A stretch of DNA of 52,435 bases from Paracoccus rhizosphaerae (GCF_026162645.1 NZ_JAOTBE010000021.1:1-52435); one strand, 5' to 3'; positions 1 through 17,937 are shown, numbered from the stretch's first letter. Numbers and translations are program-made. Notes: generated from the letters alone by a model not told the origin.

Positions 1-187
1 CGTGCGCGGTCGAGATCGTGATCCCGCGGGCCTTCTCCTCGGGCGCGCCGTCGATCTGGTCATAGGCGCGGAAGTCGCCGAAGTACTTCGTGATCGCAGC
101 CGTCAGCGTCGTCTTGCCGTGGTCAACGTGACCGATGGTCCCGATGTTCACGTGCGGTTTCGTCCGTTCGAACTTTGCCTTTGCCAT
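1..187 (-). CDS. tuf: Elongation factor Tu, N-terminal part (cut by window start)
   Basis: This is the first 62 codons of EF-Tu, the GTPase that delivers aminoacyl-tRNA to the ribosome in the cytoplasm. The product begins [20 protein letters not shown] and carries the P-loop GHVDHGKT at about residues 19–26 and the start of switch I (EEKARGITI). The ATG at 187 is preceded by AAGGAG at good spacing. It lies 60 bases downstream of fusA on the same strand, as in the conserved str operon, and is probably cotranscribed with it. Many proteobacteria carry two tuf copies, so this is one of possibly two. The rest of the gene lies outside the window. Confidence 0.97.
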   Translation of the reverse strand, partial: MAKAKFERTKPHVNIGTIGHVDHGKTTLTAAITKYFGDFRAYDQIDGAPEEKARGITISTAH

Positions 188-221
188 GGAATGGCTCCTT
201 GTTCGTCAATACAGGTGAAGT

Positions 222-241
222 GGCGGGGCCAATGCCCCGCC
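222..241 (-). other. Intercistronic hairpin between fusA and tuf
   Basis: A perfect 8-bp GC inverted repeat (GGCGGGGC / GCCCCGCC) with a 4-base loop sits just after the fusA stop and before the tuf ribosome-binding site. No T-run follows, so an mRNA-stabilising or processing structure is as likely as a terminator. Confidence 0.5.
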
Positions 242-247
242 GCAAGA

Positions 248-2371
248 TCAGGCGTATTTTTTCTGGATCTCGTCTGAGATGTTCTGCGGCACGGCTTCGT
301 AGTGGTCGAACTGCATCGAGAACACGGCCCGGCCCGAAGACATCGAACGCAGGTTGTTGATGTAGCCGAACATGTTGGCAAGCGGCACGAAGGCGTCGAT
401 GACGTTTGCATTGCCGCGGCTGTCCTGGCCACGCACCATGCCACGACGGCTGGTCAGGTCACCGATGATCGAACCAGTATATTCCTCCGGCGTCACCACC
501 TCGACCTTCATGATCGGCTCCAGCAGCTTGGCGCCGGCCTTGCGCAGGCCTTCACGCATTGCAGCGCGCGAGGCGATTTCGAAAGCCAGGACCGAGGAGT
601 CGACGTCGTGGAACGCACCGTCCGTCAGCGCGACCTTGAAGTCGATCACCGGGAAGCCCGCCAGCGGACCGGAGTCCATGACCGACTTGATGCCCTTCTC
701 GACGCCGGGGATGTATTCCTTCGGCACCGCGCCGCCCACGATCTTGCTTTCGAACGAATAGCCTTCGCCCGGCTCGGTCGGGGTGATCGTCAGCTTCACG
801 CGCGCGAACTGGCCGGTACCACCGGTCTGTTTCTTGTGCGTGTAGTCGATGTCGGCTTCCTGGCTGATCGTCTCGCGGTAGGCCACCTGTGGCGCACCGA
901 TGTTCGCCTCGACCTTGAACTCGCGCTTCATGCGGTCGACCAGGATGTCGAGGTGAAGTTCGCCCATGCCCTTCATGATCGTCTGGCCCGACTCGATGTC
1001 GGTTTCGACGCGGAAGGACGGGTCCTCGGCGGCCAGGCGCTGAAGGGCCAGGCCCATCTTCTCCTGGTCGGCCTTCGACTTCGGCTCGACGGCGATCTCG
1101 ATGACCGGCTCGGGGAAGGTCATCGTTTCCAGAACGACCGGGTTCGCCGGATCGCACAGGGTGTCGCCGGTGGTCGTTTCCTTTAGACCGGCCAGCGCGA
1201 TGATGTCGCCCGCAAAGGCTTCTTCGATTTCCTCGCGGTTGATCGAGTGCATCATCATCATGCGGCCGACGCGCTCGCGCTTGCCCTTGGTGGCGTTCAG
1301 CATCTGATCGCCCTTCTTCATCACGCCCGAATAGATGCGCGTGAAGGTCAGCGAACCGACGAACGGGTCGTTCATGATCTTGAACGCCAGGCCCGAGAAG
1401 GGCTGCGCGTCATCGGCGCGACGCTCGATGTTGCGGGTCTCGGATTCGTCGCCCGGCAGGAAGCCCATGTAGGGGGGCACGTCCAGCGGGTTCGGCAGGA
1501 AGTCGATGACCGAGTTCAACAGCGGCTGAACGCCCTTGTTCTTGAACGCGGAACCGGCGGTAACCGGGAAGAACGACAGCGACAGCGTGCCCTTGCGGAT
1601 CAGCTGGCGCAGGGTGGCCTCGTCGGGCTCGTTGCCTTCCAGATAGGCTTCCATCGCGGCATCGTCCTGCTCGACGGCCAGCTCGATCATGTTCGAGCGC
1701 CACTCGTCGGCGAGGTCCTTCAGCTCGTCACGGATCGGCTGACGTGTCCAGGACGCGCCCAGATCCTCGCCGCGCCAAGTCCACTCTTCCATCTTGATCA
1801 GGTCGATGATGCCTTCCAGCTGGTCCTCGGCGCCGATCGGCAGGGCGATCGGACAGGGGGTGCCGCCGGTGCGGTCCTTGATCATCTTCACGCAGTTGAA
1901 GAAGTCGGCGCCGATCTTGTCCATCTTGTTGACGAACACGATCCGCGGGACCTTGTAGCGGTCGGCCTGGCGCCACACCGTCTCGGTCTGCGGCTCGACG
2001 CCGGCGTTGGCGTCCAGAAGGCAGATCGCGCCGTCCAGAACGGCCAGCGAACGCTCGACCTCGATGGTGAAGTCGACGTGGCCCGGGGTGTCGATGATGT
2101 TGAAACGGTACTTCGTGTCCGAAGTCCCTTCCGAGGTCGGGTCTTCCTGGCGCTGCCAGAACGTGGTGGTCGCGGCAGACGTGATCGTGATGCCGCGCTC
2201 CTGCTCTTGCTCCATCCAGTCCATGGTCGCGGCGCCGTCATGGACTTCGCCGATCTTGTGCGACTTGCCGGTGTAGAAGAGGATACGCTCGGTCGTCGTC
2301 GTCTTGCCGGCATCGATGTGGGCCATGATGCCGAAGTTACGGTAACGCTGCAGCGGATAATCGCGTGCCAT
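248..2371 (-). CDS. fusA: Elongation factor G
   Basis: EF-G is the GTPase that drives translocation of tRNA and mRNA on the ribosome and helps recycle ribosomes. The 707-residue product has the usual length. GTPase motifs are in order: P-loop [12 protein letters not shown] near residue 17, switch region [17 protein letters not shown] and [10 protein letters not shown]. Domains II–V follow, ending with the typical region around [17 protein letters not shown]. The ATG at 2371 is preceded by an AAAGGATC-type ribosome-binding site, and the gene starts 18 bases after the end of rpsG. It belongs to the rpsL–rpsG–fusA–tuf operon. No odd features were seen. Confidence 0.98.
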   Translation of the reverse strand: MARDYPLQRYRNFGIMAHIDAGKTTTTERILFYTGKSHKIGEVHDGAATMDWMEQEQERGITITSAATTTFWQRQEDPTSEGTSDTKYRFNIIDTPGHVDFTIEVERSLAVLDGAICLLDANAGVEPQTETVWRQADRYKVPRIVFVNKMDKIGADFFNCVKMIKDRTGGTPCPIALPIGAEDQLEGIIDLIKMEEWTWRGEDLGASWTRQPIRDELKDLADEWRSNMIELAVEQDDAAMEAYLEGNEPDEATLRQLIRKGTLSLSFFPVTAGSAFKNKGVQPLLNSVIDFLPNPLDVPPYMGFLPGDESETRNIERRADDAQPFSGLAFKIMNDPFVGSLTFTRIYSGVMKKGDQMLNATKGKRERVGRMMMMHSINREEIEEAFAGDIIALAGLKETTTGDTLCDPANPVVLETMTFPEPVIEIAVEPKSKADQEKMGLALQRLAAEDPSFRVETDIESGQTIMKGMGELHLDILVDRMKREFKVEANIGAPQVAYRETISQEADIDYTHKKQTGGTGQFARVKLTITPTEPGEGYSFESKIVGGAVPKEYIPGVEKGIKSVMDSGPLAGFPVIDFKVALTDGAFHDVDSSVLAFEIASRAAMREGLRKAGAKLLEPIMKVEVVTPEEYTGSIIGDLTSRRGMVRGQDSRGNANVIDAFVPLANMFGYINNLRSMSSGRAVFSMQFDHYEAVPQNISDEIQKKYA

Positions 2372-2389
2372 GGTCTGGATCCTTTCGCC

Positions 2390-2860
2390 TTACCAGCGGT
2401 AGTGGCTGAACGCCTTGTTGGCGTCGGCCATCTTGTGCGTGTCTTCGCGCTTCTTGACGGCGGTGCCGCGGCCGTTGACGGCATCGGACAGCTCGCCCGC
2501 CAGGCGCTCTTCCATCGTGTTCTCGTTACGCTTGGCCGCGGCGGTGATCAGCCAGCGGATCGCCAGCGCCTCGCGGCGGATCGGCCGCACCTCGACGGGG
2601 ACCTGATAGGTCGCACCGCCGACGCGGCGCGAGCGCACTTCGACGGACGGCTTCACGTTGTCGAGCGCCTCGTGGAAGACCTCGATCGGCTCGCGCTTGA
2701 GGCGGGCCTGGACGCGGTCGAGCGCATTGTAGACGATCCGCTCGGCGGTCGATTTCTTGCCGTCAACCATCAGGTTGTTCATGAATTTGGTCAGCACGCG
2801 ATCGCCAAACTTGGCGTCGGGCAGGACTTCGCGCTTTTCAGCTGCGTGACGACGGGACAT
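2390..2860 (-). CDS. rpsG: 30S ribosomal protein S7
   Basis: S7 is a primary 16S rRNA-binding protein that nucleates assembly of the 30S head and lines the E-site. The 156-residue length and the sequence from [20 protein letters not shown] to the C-terminal AFSHYRW match the family. It is the second gene of the str operon, 12 bases after rpsL and 18 before fusA. In other bacteria S7 feedback-regulates this operon through the rpsL–rpsG junction. I cannot confirm that control here from sequence alone. Confidence 0.98.
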   Translation of the reverse strand: MSRRHAAEKREVLPDAKFGDRVLTKFMNNLMVDGKKSTAERIVYNALDRVQARLKREPIEVFHEALDNVKPSVEVRSRRVGGATYQVPVEVRPIRREALAIRWLITAAAKRNENTMEERLAGELSDAVNGRGTAVKKREDTHKMADANKAFSHYRW

Positions 2861-2872
2861 TGATGCCTCTCC

Positions 2873-3244
2873 TTACTTCGGACGCTTGGCGCCGTATTTC
2901 GAACGACGCTGGCGACGATCCTTGACGCCTTGGGTATCCAGCACACCGCGCAGGATGTGGTAACGGACACCCGGAAGGTCTTTCACGCGGCCGCCGCGGA
3001 TCAGCACGACGCTGTGTTCCTGCAGGTTGTGCTTTTCGCCCGGAATGTAGGAGATGACCTCGAAGCCATTCGTCAGGCGGACCTTGGCCACCTTACGCAT
3101 AGCGGAGTTCGGTTTCTTCGGCGTCGTGGTGTAGACGCGCGTGCAGACGCCGCGCTTCTGCGGGCAGCCCTGAAGGTGCTGCGACTTCGAGCGCTGCACT
3201 TTCGGCTGCCGCGGCTTGCGGATCAGCTGTTGGATCGTCGGCAT
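2873..3244 (-). CDS. rpsL: 30S ribosomal protein S12
   Basis: S12 acts in decoding and accuracy at the ribosomal A-site. The 123-residue product begins [15 protein letters not shown] and contains [12 protein letters not shown] and [14 protein letters not shown]. Lysines at positions 43 and 88, the classical streptomycin-resistance sites, have the wild-type identity. It is the first gene of the str operon. The roughly 230 bases upstream, before the next gene, probably contain the operon promoter and leader, although I could not assign –35/–10 boxes with confidence. Confidence 0.98.
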   Translation of the reverse strand: MPTIQQLIRKPRQPKVQRSKSQHLQGCPQKRGVCTRVYTTTPKKPNSAMRKVAKVRLTNGFEVISYIPGEKHNLQEHSVVLIRGGRVKDLPGVRYHILRGVLDTQGVKDRRQRRSKYGAKRPK

Positions 3245-3332
3245 TCGGTTCCCCGTCTTGCTCTGTCAATACTCGCAACCACCCGGTTGCGCCGCTTCTC
3301 GACGGCATCTTGCGCGAATCGCAAAATGCCAA

Positions 3333-3362
3333 GCCCGTCCGGCCCATATCGGGCTGACGGGC
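3333..3362 (-). terminator. Hairpin between the rhamnosyltransferase gene and rpsL
   Basis: An outer 7-bp stem (GCCCGTC / GACGGGC) encloses an inner GCCC/GGGC stem with an AT-rich loop. On the minus strand it is followed within about 10 bases by a TTTT tract. It could terminate the upstream EamA–transferase operon or form part of the rpsL leader. Confidence 0.45.
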
Positions 3363-3474
3363 GTAATTCCAGAGGATCGGGGCAAATTCGGCCCGGATCG
3401 TGACCTCACAGGTTCTGGCACCCGATGCGGTTTCCCGCCGGGTAGCGGGGCTATAGGGTGAATCCGGGATACTG

Positions 3475-4314
3475 TCAACAAGCCCCCCCTGCCCCGCCCG
3501 CCTCCAGCCGCCGCGCCAGATCGGCTAGATCGCCGCGGCGCAGGCCGAAGCGCTGCCGCAGGATGAGGTTCAGGGTTCCGTCCTCGGGCTGCCAGGGCAG
3601 GCCCGGCCCCATGTCGCCCGAGTCGCTGTCGGCATGGATCGACCGCAGGAACATCGGCTGCCGGTTCACCTGAACGCCCGGCATCCACTGCGCCAGCTTC
3701 GTATGGTTGAAGTGCAGCGCCGTCTCCTCGGCGTCGGGGCGCAGGAAGATAGTCAGCGCGACACCCATGTTGTGGCAGATGCGCGGGGTGATCTTCAGCT
3801 GGCCGTCCCGCGCCTCGACCATGAAGCCGCGTCCATAGTCCAGCGACAGCCTGCCCTCGGCCTGCCAAAGGGCACTGACCCGCGCGAAATCCGCCCGCGC
3901 CTCGGCCACGTAATCCAGCGCGACGGCGTCGTCGTCGTCATGGCGGAAATGGCCGATCACGTCGGCTGCCGGATCGACATGGGGGGCCACCGCGGCACGG
4001 CAGGCCTGCAGGTGGTACTCCATCGGCGGGACCAGCGACAGGCGCATCTGCGGGACGCGCTCGCAAAGACCCTGCAGGTGGTCCAGGCAGGGCTGCGGCA
4101 GGTCGGGTCCGGTCATCACCACCAGCGTGAAGTCCGGGTCGGTCTGCGCCAGCCAGCCCGGCAATGCCACCGTCGTGAACCATTGCCACCGCCGCTCCAT
4201 TCGCGCGGATTCATAGAGATAGGCCCGCCGCGCCGCGATGCTGTCATGCTCGACCTGGTAGCCGCGCATCCCCAGATAGGAAAACCGGCAGAGGCCCAGC
4301 ATCTGCACCCGCAT
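3475..4314 (-). CDS. Putative rhamnosyl transferase-like glycosyltransferase
   Basis: The 279-residue product begins MRVQMLGLCRFSYLGMRGYQ and resembles the family labelled putative rhamnosyl transferase (PF11316) common in Rhodobacterales. The acidic cluster FRHDDDDAVA near the middle is the expected nucleotide-sugar/metal-binding site. It would act on a cell-surface polysaccharide, but donor and acceptor are unknown and rhamnose specificity is only a family label. The ATG at 4314 shares its A with the stop of the upstream transporter (TGATG), so the two are translationally coupled. A longer reading frame continues upstream, but it runs through the transporter gene and has no family support. 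No signal peptide was seen. Confidence 0.75.
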   Translation of the reverse strand: MRVQMLGLCRFSYLGMRGYQVEHDSIAARRAYLYESARMERRWQWFTTVALPGWLAQTDPDFTLVVMTGPDLPQPCLDHLQGLCERVPQMRLSLVPPMEYHLQACRAAVAPHVDPAADVIGHFRHDDDDAVALDYVAEARADFARVSALWQAEGRLSLDYGRGFMVEARDGQLKITPRICHNMGVALTIFLRPDAEETALHFNHTKLAQWMPGVQVNRQPMFLRSIHADSDSGDMGPGLPWQPEDGTLNLILRQRFGLRRGDLADLARRLEAGGAGGAC

Positions 4315-5252
4315 CAGCGCCGCCGCCCCAGCTGCGCCTCGCGCCAGATGGTATAGATCCCGGCCCCCACCACCAGCACCGCACCGGTCCAGGTCCAGAG
4401 ATCGGGCCAGTCGCCGAAGACCAGCAGGCCCAGGACGATCGCCACCAGAAGCGAAGTATAGCGGAAGGGCGCCACGACCGAGATCTCGCCGATGCGCATC
4501 GCGGCCACCGCTGACAGATAGGCGATGGTCAGGAACGACCCCGACAGGACCAGCAGAAGCCCCTGCCGAAGGTCCGGCGCCACCCAACCCTGCCCAAAGC
4601 TGAGAAGCAGGCCAACCACCGTCACGGCCACCGCCGTATAGAAGGCGATGGTCGAGGACTTGACGTCACTGGTGAAGCGCCGCGTCGACAGATCACGCAG
4701 CGCGACCAGAAGCATCGCCCCCAACGCGACCAGCGACCAGATGCCGAATGTGCCGCTGCCGGGCCTCAGGATGATCAGCACGCCCAGCATGCCGACGCCG
4801 ACGGCCAGCATCCGGCGCCAGCCCAGGGTCTCGCCGAAGAACAACGCGGCGCCCAGCATGACGACCAGCGGCAGGGACTGCATCACCGCATTCAGGTCGG
4901 CGATCTCCATCCGGGTCAGAGCGTTCAGGAACAGCAGGGTCGAACCGACCTCGCCGATCACTCGCAGCGTCATGGGCACCCGCATCGGCCGCGCGATCCG
5001 CAGGCGCAGACCGCCGCCCCGCTGCGCCAGCAGGGTCAGCGCGACGATCACGACAAGGCCGCGCATCGCGATCGCCTGATAGAGCGGGACATCGGCCGTG
5101 ACATACTTGATGATGGCGTCGTTGCAGCCGAAGCCTATCATCGACAGCGTCATCAGGCCCGCACCGCGCATGTTGTCGCCGGGCTTCAGCGGCGCCGGGC
5201 GAACCGAGGCTGGGCGGGTCCGCCGCAGGGGCGAGATGATCGAGGCTGGCAT
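4314..5252 (-). CDS. EamA/DMT-family transporter
   Basis: This is an inner-membrane carrier of the drug/metabolite transporter superfamily. About ten hydrophobic segments are visible across 312 residues, arranged as two repeats, starting near MTLSMIGFGCNDAIIKYV. The pattern of an acidic or polar residue in TM1 and the glycine-rich helices fits EamA proteins. The substrate is unknown. Translation may begin at 5252 or at an internal ATG (MRGAGLM) about 27 codons later, because the first 25 residues are polar and proline-rich. The stop overlaps the start of the transferase gene, so the pair forms an operon lying between rpoC and rpsL. Confidence 0.82.
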   Translation of the reverse strand: MPASIISPLRRTRPASVRPAPLKPGDNMRGAGLMTLSMIGFGCNDAIIKYVTADVPLYQAIAMRGLVVIVALTLLAQRGGGLRLRIARPMRVPMTLRVIGEVGSTLLFLNALTRMEIADLNAVMQSLPLVVMLGAALFFGETLGWRRMLAVGVGMLGVLIILRPGSGTFGIWSLVALGAMLLVALRDLSTRRFTSDVKSSTIAFYTAVAVTVVGLLLSFGQGWVAPDLRQGLLLVLSGSFLTIAYLSAVAAMRIGEISVVAPFRYTSLLVAIVLGLLVFGDWPDLWTWTGAVLVVGAGIYTIWREAQLGRRR

Positions 5253-5792
5253 GGGGTCGCTCCGTCGCGTGGGCAGGTCGAGGTCGCAGGCTCAGGCGAC
5301 CCCCGGCCCCTGCCACGGGCGCAGCACCCATGCCGGCCACGGCTGCTCCGATGCGCCCGGCCGGCCCTGACAAGGCAGAGGCAGGCGCGGCGGACAGGGG
5401 GCAGGACGGCGCATCGTCGATCCTTGGAAAGTCCGGGCCAGTATCTTCAGCGGCGGACACAACGCAACCCAAAAGAGAGCGCGCCGATGATGCTGCCGGG
5501 CCCTGCCGCCGTCGCGGCGCAAAGGTTGCATCAGGCGGTCCGGGGACAGTTCTGTGCAGCGGATGCTGTCGGTCTTGCCTGTCGGACCTGATGGCCGAAA
5601 GCGAAAGGAGCTTTTTGAGCGGGCAGGCTGATCAGGGCAGGTCGTCAGGCTTCTGTCTTGGCGACGCGGTCTAGCCCGCCGGGGGAAGGGGAAGATTGCG
5701 CATCGGGTGCCAGACTGCCTTTGCCCCTGATCCCTGCCAGAGCGGTTGGCGAGGCCCAGGCGAGATCACGCAAGTTGTATCGTTTAAAAGCA
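5253..5792. other. 540-base gap without a convincing gene
   Basis: This stretch lies between the start of the EamA gene and the rpoC terminator. The open frames here are short, rich in Arg, Pro and Ala, lack family resemblance and mostly mirror each other on opposite strands. It probably contains the promoter of the EamA operon. No clear regulatory motif or RNA was identified. Confidence 0.6.
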
Positions 5793-5819
5793 AAGGGCCC
5801 GGCGCTATGCCGGGCCCTT
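5793..5819 (-). terminator. Rho-independent terminator of rpoBC
   Basis: A perfect 11-bp stem (AAGGGCCCGGC / GCCGGGCCCTT) with a 5-base loop lies 21 bases after the rpoC stop. On the minus strand it is followed by TTTGCTTTT. This is the best-formed intrinsic terminator in the window and separates rpoC from the downstream genes. Confidence 0.9.
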
Positions 5820-5840
5820 AGACGTTCTTTTGCGAGACGA

Positions 5841-10097
<4,257 letters not shown>

Positions 10098-10146
10098 TTT
10101 TCAATCCTTGAAAGGGCGCGTTGGGGGTGGAGGAGGGCCAAAGCCC

Positions 10147-14292
<4,146 letters not shown>

Positions 14293-14465
14293 GGGGTCTT
14301 GTCACCTTTCGTCTTCGCGCGGGTCCGGGTCGGGGCCCCCGGAACACGCCTACGAAATCAGGGGTGAGGTTCCATTCGTGCCACGCGTCCCACCGCGCCG
14401 CTCCCGAACCTCGAACATGCCCTGAAGGAATGTCTGATCCCAGACCGCCCTTCAAGACAGGTTCG

Positions 14466-14493
14466 GCAGGGACCGGGAAACCCCGGACCCTGC
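14466..14493 (-). promoter_or_regulatory. Hairpin in the rplL–rpoB gap, possible attenuator
   Basis: A 12-bp stem with one mismatch (GCAGGGACCGGG / CCCGGACCCTGC) and a 4-base loop lies about 30 bases after the rplL stop. No T-run follows. Its position matches the attenuator/RNase III site known at this junction in enterobacteria. The role here is inferred from position only. Confidence 0.5.
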
Positions 14494-14519
14494 CCTGTTC
14501 AGATCGATCCGGGGACCGA

Positions 14520-14894
14520 TTACTTCAGCTCGACCTTGGCGCCAGCCGCTTCGAGCTTCTTCTTGATCTCTTCGGCATCGGCCTTGGCCGCGCCTTCCTT
14601 GACCTTGCCGCCGGCTTCAACCAGGTCCTTGGCTTCTTTCAGGCCAAGACCGGTGATGCCGCGCACTTCCTTGATCACGTTGATCTTGTTGGCGCCGGCG
14701 TCGGTCAGGACGACGTCGAATTCGGTCTTCTCTTCTTCGGCTTCGGCAGCGCCGGCAGCCGGACCAGCCATCATGACGGCGCCACCGGCAGCCGGCTCGA
14801 TGCCGTATTCGTCCTTCAGGATGGTCTTCAGTTCCTGGGCTTCCAGCAGGGTCAGGCCCACGATTTGTTCGGCGAGTTGTTTCAGGTCAGCCAT
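14520..14894 (-). CDS. rplL: 50S ribosomal protein L7/L12
   Basis: This is the multimeric stalk protein that recruits translational GTPases. The 124-residue product has the usual layout: an N-terminal dimerisation helix ([19 protein letters not shown]), an Ala/Gly/Pro-rich hinge (about residues 36–50) and the C-terminal domain around [20 protein letters not shown], ending VELK. It is acidic, as expected. It starts 65 bases after rplJ and belongs to the rplJL–rpoBC transcription unit. Confidence 0.98.
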   Translation of the reverse strand: MADLKQLAEQIVGLTLLEAQELKTILKDEYGIEPAAGGAVMMAGPAAGAAEAEEEKTEFDVVLTDAGANKINVIKEVRGITGLGLKEAKDLVEAGGKVKEGAAKADAEEIKKKLEAAGAKVELK

Positions 14895-14959
14895 TTTTCC
14901 GTTCTTTCCAGTTAATGTTCCAACGTCGTGCGTTCAACCACGCGACGGGATGGGGTTGC

Positions 14960-15475
14960 TTACGCAGCCTCACGTTCCTCGAGGGTCGTGAGGATGCTCG
15001 CGATGTTCGAAGCAGGCGCGCCGATGGCACCGGCAATGTTCGAGGCGGGCGCGCCGAGGCACGACACGATCTGAGCGATCAGCTCTTCACGCGACGGCAT
15101 CGAGGCGACGGCTTTCACACCGGCCGGATCCAGCGCCGAGTCACCCATGGCACCGCCCAGAATCACGAAACGTTCGTTGTCCTTGGCGTACTTGTCGGCG
15201 ATCCGCGCAGCAGCGGTCGGATCTTCCGAATAGGTGAGCACGGTCATGCCCGTCAGGTAATCGGCGATGCTTGCGCAAGGCTTACCTTCCAGGGCGATCT
15301 TGGCGAGCTTGTTCTTGGCAACGCGAACGGAACCGCCGGCTTCGCGCATGCGCGCCCGCAGGTCCTGCATATGTGCAACCGTCATCCCCTCGTAGTGGGC
15401 AACCACCACGACGCCAGAGCTTTCAAAGATCTGGCCGAGTTCGTCGACCACCTGTTCTTTTTGTGCTCTATCCAC
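14960..15475 (-). CDS. rplJ: 50S ribosomal protein L10
   Basis: L10 anchors the L7/L12 dimers to 23S rRNA and represses its own mRNA as the L10–L12 complex in many bacteria. I chose the GTG at 15475, giving 171 residues that begin [17 protein letters not shown]. It matches the family N-terminus and is preceded by TTGGAG at 8 bases. A frame extending 18 codons further upstream has no family support. The C-terminal helix that binds L7/L12 contains a short repeated segment, GAPASNIA, twice in tandem with a third partial copy, which may lengthen the stalk-binding helix. Confidence 0.95.
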   Translation of the reverse strand: MDRAQKEQVVDELGQIFESSGVVVVAHYEGMTVAHMQDLRARMREAGGSVRVAKNKLAKIALEGKPCASIADYLTGMTVLTYSEDPTAAARIADKYAKDNERFVILGGAMGDSALDPAGVKAVASMPSREELIAQIVSCLGAPASNIAGAIGAPASNIASILTTLEEREAA

Positions 15476-15700
15476 GGTTTCACTCCAAGTTGGGGGTTTC
15501 CCCCCGCTCTCACTTTTCCCGGTCACCAACGGGACCGGGTCGGGTCCGCTAGGGCAAGATCACCCGAAGGATGAACCTTCGGAAAAATGCTTCCCCATCT
15601 CAGGAAGGACATTAAGCGGGTTTCCCCGCACCCTCCGTCTCGGACAGGACGGGGCCAGTGGCCCCGCCATCCCCGGATCGCTCCGGGAAATTCACTGGTC
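15476..15700 (-). promoter_or_regulatory. rplJ leader with several hairpins (likely L10 autoregulatory leader)
   Basis: The 225 bases between rplA and rplJ hold three inverted repeats: CCCGGA/TCCGGG (15672–15687), CGGGGCCA/TGGCCCCG (15650–15666) and CCGAAGG/CCTTCGG (15564–15582). There is also a CCCGGT/ACCGGG pair closer to rplJ. Position and structure fit the L10-binding leader of the rplJL–rpoBC operon, plus a terminator or processing hairpin after rplA. I could not match the leader consensus base by base. Confidence 0.55.
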
Positions 15701-16399
15701 TCAGGCCTGAGCGGCCGAGACCACGTCGACCGACACGCCCGGCCCCATGGTCGAGCTGATCGAGACCTTCTTCATGTAGGTCCCCTTCGCACCGGTCGGC
15801 TTGGCCCTGGTCACCGCCTCGACGAAGGCGCGCAGGTTCTGAGCCAGCTTGTCCTCGTCGAACGACACCTTGCCGATGCCTGCATGGACGACGCCTGCCT
15901 TCTCGGCCTTGAACTGGACCTCACCGCCCTTGGCGGCCTCGACGGCCGATTTGACATCCATCGTCACCGTGCCGACCTTGGGGTTCGGCATCAGGTTGCG
16001 CGGGCCCAGGATCTTGCCCAGGCGACCGACCAGCGGCATCATGTCCGGCGTCGCGATGCAACGGTCGAACTCGATCTTGCCGGACTGGATGGTCTCCATC
16101 AGGTCCTCGGCGCCGACGATGTCCGCACCGGCGGCCTTGGCTTCGTCAGCCTTGGGACCGCGGGCGAAGACGGCGACGCGGACATCCTTGCCGGTGCCGG
16201 CAGGCAGCGTCACGACGCCCCGGACCATCTGGTCGGCGTGGCGCGGATCGACGCCCAGGTTCAGCGCGATCTCGACGGTCTCGTCGAACTTTGCGGAAGC
16301 GGCCGACTTGACCAGCTTGACCGCATCCTCGACCGACAGGTTGGCCTTGCCGTCGAAGGCGGCGCGGGCGGCGGCTTTCTTCTTGGAAATCTTTGCCAT
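15701..16399 (-). CDS. rplA: 50S ribosomal protein L1
   Basis: L1 forms the mobile stalk by the ribosomal E-site and represses the L11 operon in many bacteria. The 232-residue length is standard. Recognisable segments are [40 protein letters not shown] and [16 protein letters not shown]. It starts three bases after the rplK stop, so translation is probably coupled. A basic N-terminus ([13 protein letters not shown]) precedes the first domain. Confidence 0.98.
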   Translation of the reverse strand: MAKISKKKAAARAAFDGKANLSVEDAVKLVKSAASAKFDETVEIALNLGVDPRHADQMVRGVVTLPAGTGKDVRVAVFARGPKADEAKAAGADIVGAEDLMETIQSGKIEFDRCIATPDMMPLVGRLGKILGPRNLMPNPKVGTVTMDVKSAVEAAKGGEVQFKAEKAGVVHAGIGKVSFDEDKLAQNLRAFVEAVTRAKPTGAKGTYMKKVSISSTMGPGVSVDVVSAAQA

Positions 16400-16402
16400 G
16401 AC

Positions 16403-16855
16403 TTAGCCCTTCACCTCGATGCCGATCGAACGGGCCGAGCCGACGATGATCTTCATCGCGGCGTCGATATCGGTCGCGGACAGATCCTTCATCTTGGTCT
16501 CGGCAATCTCGCGGACCTGCTTGACGGTCACGGAACCGGCGCTGGCGCGACCCGGCTTTTCCGAACCCTTGGCGCGGTTGCGCTTGCCGACCGGCTTCAG
16601 GCCGGCGGCCTTCTTCAGCAGGAAGGACGCCGGGGGCGTCTTCGTCTCGAAGCTGAACGACTTGTCGGCGTAATAGGTGATGACGACGGGCACGGGCGCG
16701 CCCTGCTCCATCTCCTGCGTCTTGGCGTTGAACTCTTTGCAGAACGCCATGATGTTGATGCCCCGCTGACCCAGGGCCGGGCCGACGGGGGGCGACGGGT
16801 TTGCCTGCCCCGCCTTGATCTGCAGCTTGAGGCTGCCAACTACCTTCTTGGCCAT
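16403..16855 (-). CDS. rplK: 50S ribosomal protein L11
   Basis: L11 binds the GTPase-associated centre of 23S rRNA and is needed for RelA-dependent stringent signalling. The product is 150 residues. The N-terminal domain contains [20 protein letters not shown], the thiostrepton-contact region. The C-terminal RNA-binding domain contains [19 protein letters not shown] and ends [12 protein letters not shown]. It is the first gene of the L11–L1 pair and lies about 90 bases after nusG. Confidence 0.98.
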   Translation of the reverse strand: MAKKVVGSLKLQIKAGQANPSPPVGPALGQRGINIMAFCKEFNAKTQEMEQGAPVPVVITYYADKSFSFETKTPPASFLLKKAAGLKPVGKRNRAKGSEKPGRASAGSVTVKQVREIAETKMKDLSATDIDAAMKIIVGSARSIGIEVKG

Positions 16856-16944
16856 CTGGCCTTCTCCTTCATCATCAAGCCCGGATGGGCCGATTTAGCG
16901 GTGCGGCCCGCGCCCCGACAGGGACCGGAACCTCCCGCAGCCAA

Positions 16945-17481
16945 TCACGCGGTCTTCGAGACCTGCGTGAATTCCAGTTCGACCGGCGTGGGCCGACCGA
17001 AGATCGACACCGTGACCTTGATCCGCGACGAGATCTCGTCGACCTCCTCGACCATCCCCGAGAAGCCTTCGAACGGACCGTCGGTCACATTCACCTTCTC
17101 GCCCACGTCGAAGCGGATCAGGTTACGCGGCGCGGCGGGTTCGCCGTCGCCCGAACGGTTCAGCATCGCGTTCACCTCGTCGTCGCGCATCGGCATCGGC
17201 TTGCCCTGCGCGCCCAGGAACCCGGTGACGCGGTTGATCGAGTTGACCAGGTGGTAGGTCCGGTCCGACATGTCCATGTGGACCAGCACGTATCCCGGCA
17301 TGAAGCGGCGTTCCGACGTGACCTTCTTGCCGCGGCGGATCTCGATCACTTCCTCGGTCGGGACCAGAACCTCGTCGATCTGCTCCTCGAGGCCCTTCTC
17401 GGCGACGGCCTGGCGAATCGCCTCGGCGACCTTCTTTTCGAAGTTCGACAGGACACTGACCGAATACCAACGCTTTGCCAT
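16945..17481 (-). CDS. nusG: Transcription termination/antitermination factor NusG
   Basis: NusG binds RNA polymerase, reduces pausing and links transcription to Rho or to the ribosome. The product has 178 residues. The N-terminal NGN domain begins MAKRWYSVSVLSNFEKKVAE and includes RFMPGYVLVHMDMSD. The C-terminal KOW domain is VGEKVNVTDGPFEGFSGMVE, ending near EFTQVSKTA. It follows secE by 173 bases on the same strand, the standard arrangement. Confidence 0.98.
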   Translation of the reverse strand: MAKRWYSVSVLSNFEKKVAEAIRQAVAEKGLEEQIDEVLVPTEEVIEIRRGKKVTSERRFMPGYVLVHMDMSDRTYHLVNSINRVTGFLGAQGKPMPMRDDEVNAMLNRSGDGEPAAPRNLIRFDVGEKVNVTDGPFEGFSGMVEEVDEISSRIKVTVSIFGRPTPVELEFTQVSKTA

Positions 17482-17654
17482 GTCTCGATCGACCCCTGCT
17501 CATCTTTGAGGAATCACACCTGGTCGGCGTCAAACCCCTGAATTTCTGTGCTTCCGAAAACTGACATCGGCGCGCATGCGGGTTTCCGATGCACGCCGTC
17601 TTGCCGGACAGTCGGGGGCAATTAACGCCCCTGCCCGGTAAATGCAAGCCCCGA

Positions 17655-17849
17655 TCAGCCGCTGATCAGCCGCAGACCCTGCGTCAGGCCGGTGCGGATC
17701 GCCAGGTCCACCAGGAAGAAGAACAGGCTGGTGATCGAGGCGAAGACCAGGACCATGATCGTGGTCGTGACGACCTCTCGCCGGGTCGGCCACGTGATCT
17801 TCGCCGCCTCGGCGCGGACCTGGTTGATGAACTGGACGGGATTGGCCAA
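17655..17849 (-). CDS. secE: Protein translocase subunit SecE
   Basis: SecE is the essential single-helix clamp of the SecYEG translocon in the inner membrane. I chose a TTG start at 17849, because AAGGAG lies six bases upstream and the resulting 64-residue protein fits the short alphaproteobacterial SecE. It has an amphipathic segment NQVRAEAAKITWPTRREV followed by one membrane helix (about residues 28–52). Frames starting further upstream run into the tRNA spacer and have no family support. It lies between tRNA-Trp and nusG, the usual neighbourhood. Confidence 0.93.
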   Translation of the reverse strand: MANPVQFINQVRAEAAKITWPTRREVVTTTIMVLVFASITSLFFFLVDLAIRTGLTQGLRLISG

Positions 17850-17937
17850 GGCAGGCTCCTTCGCAAGTGCAGGCGCTGATCTATCGAACGCCGCCCGCCA
17901 TTTCAAGCCGATTGGCATGGGACCTGGCGGAAGGACC

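Noticed and set aside
1247..2863. A 538-codon plus-strand open frame opposite fusA and rpsG
   Set aside because: Spans two real genes on the other strand and has no domain support.
5330..5674. A 114-codon plus-strand frame in the EamA–rpoC gap
   Set aside because: Low-complexity, no ribosome-binding site and no family resemblance.
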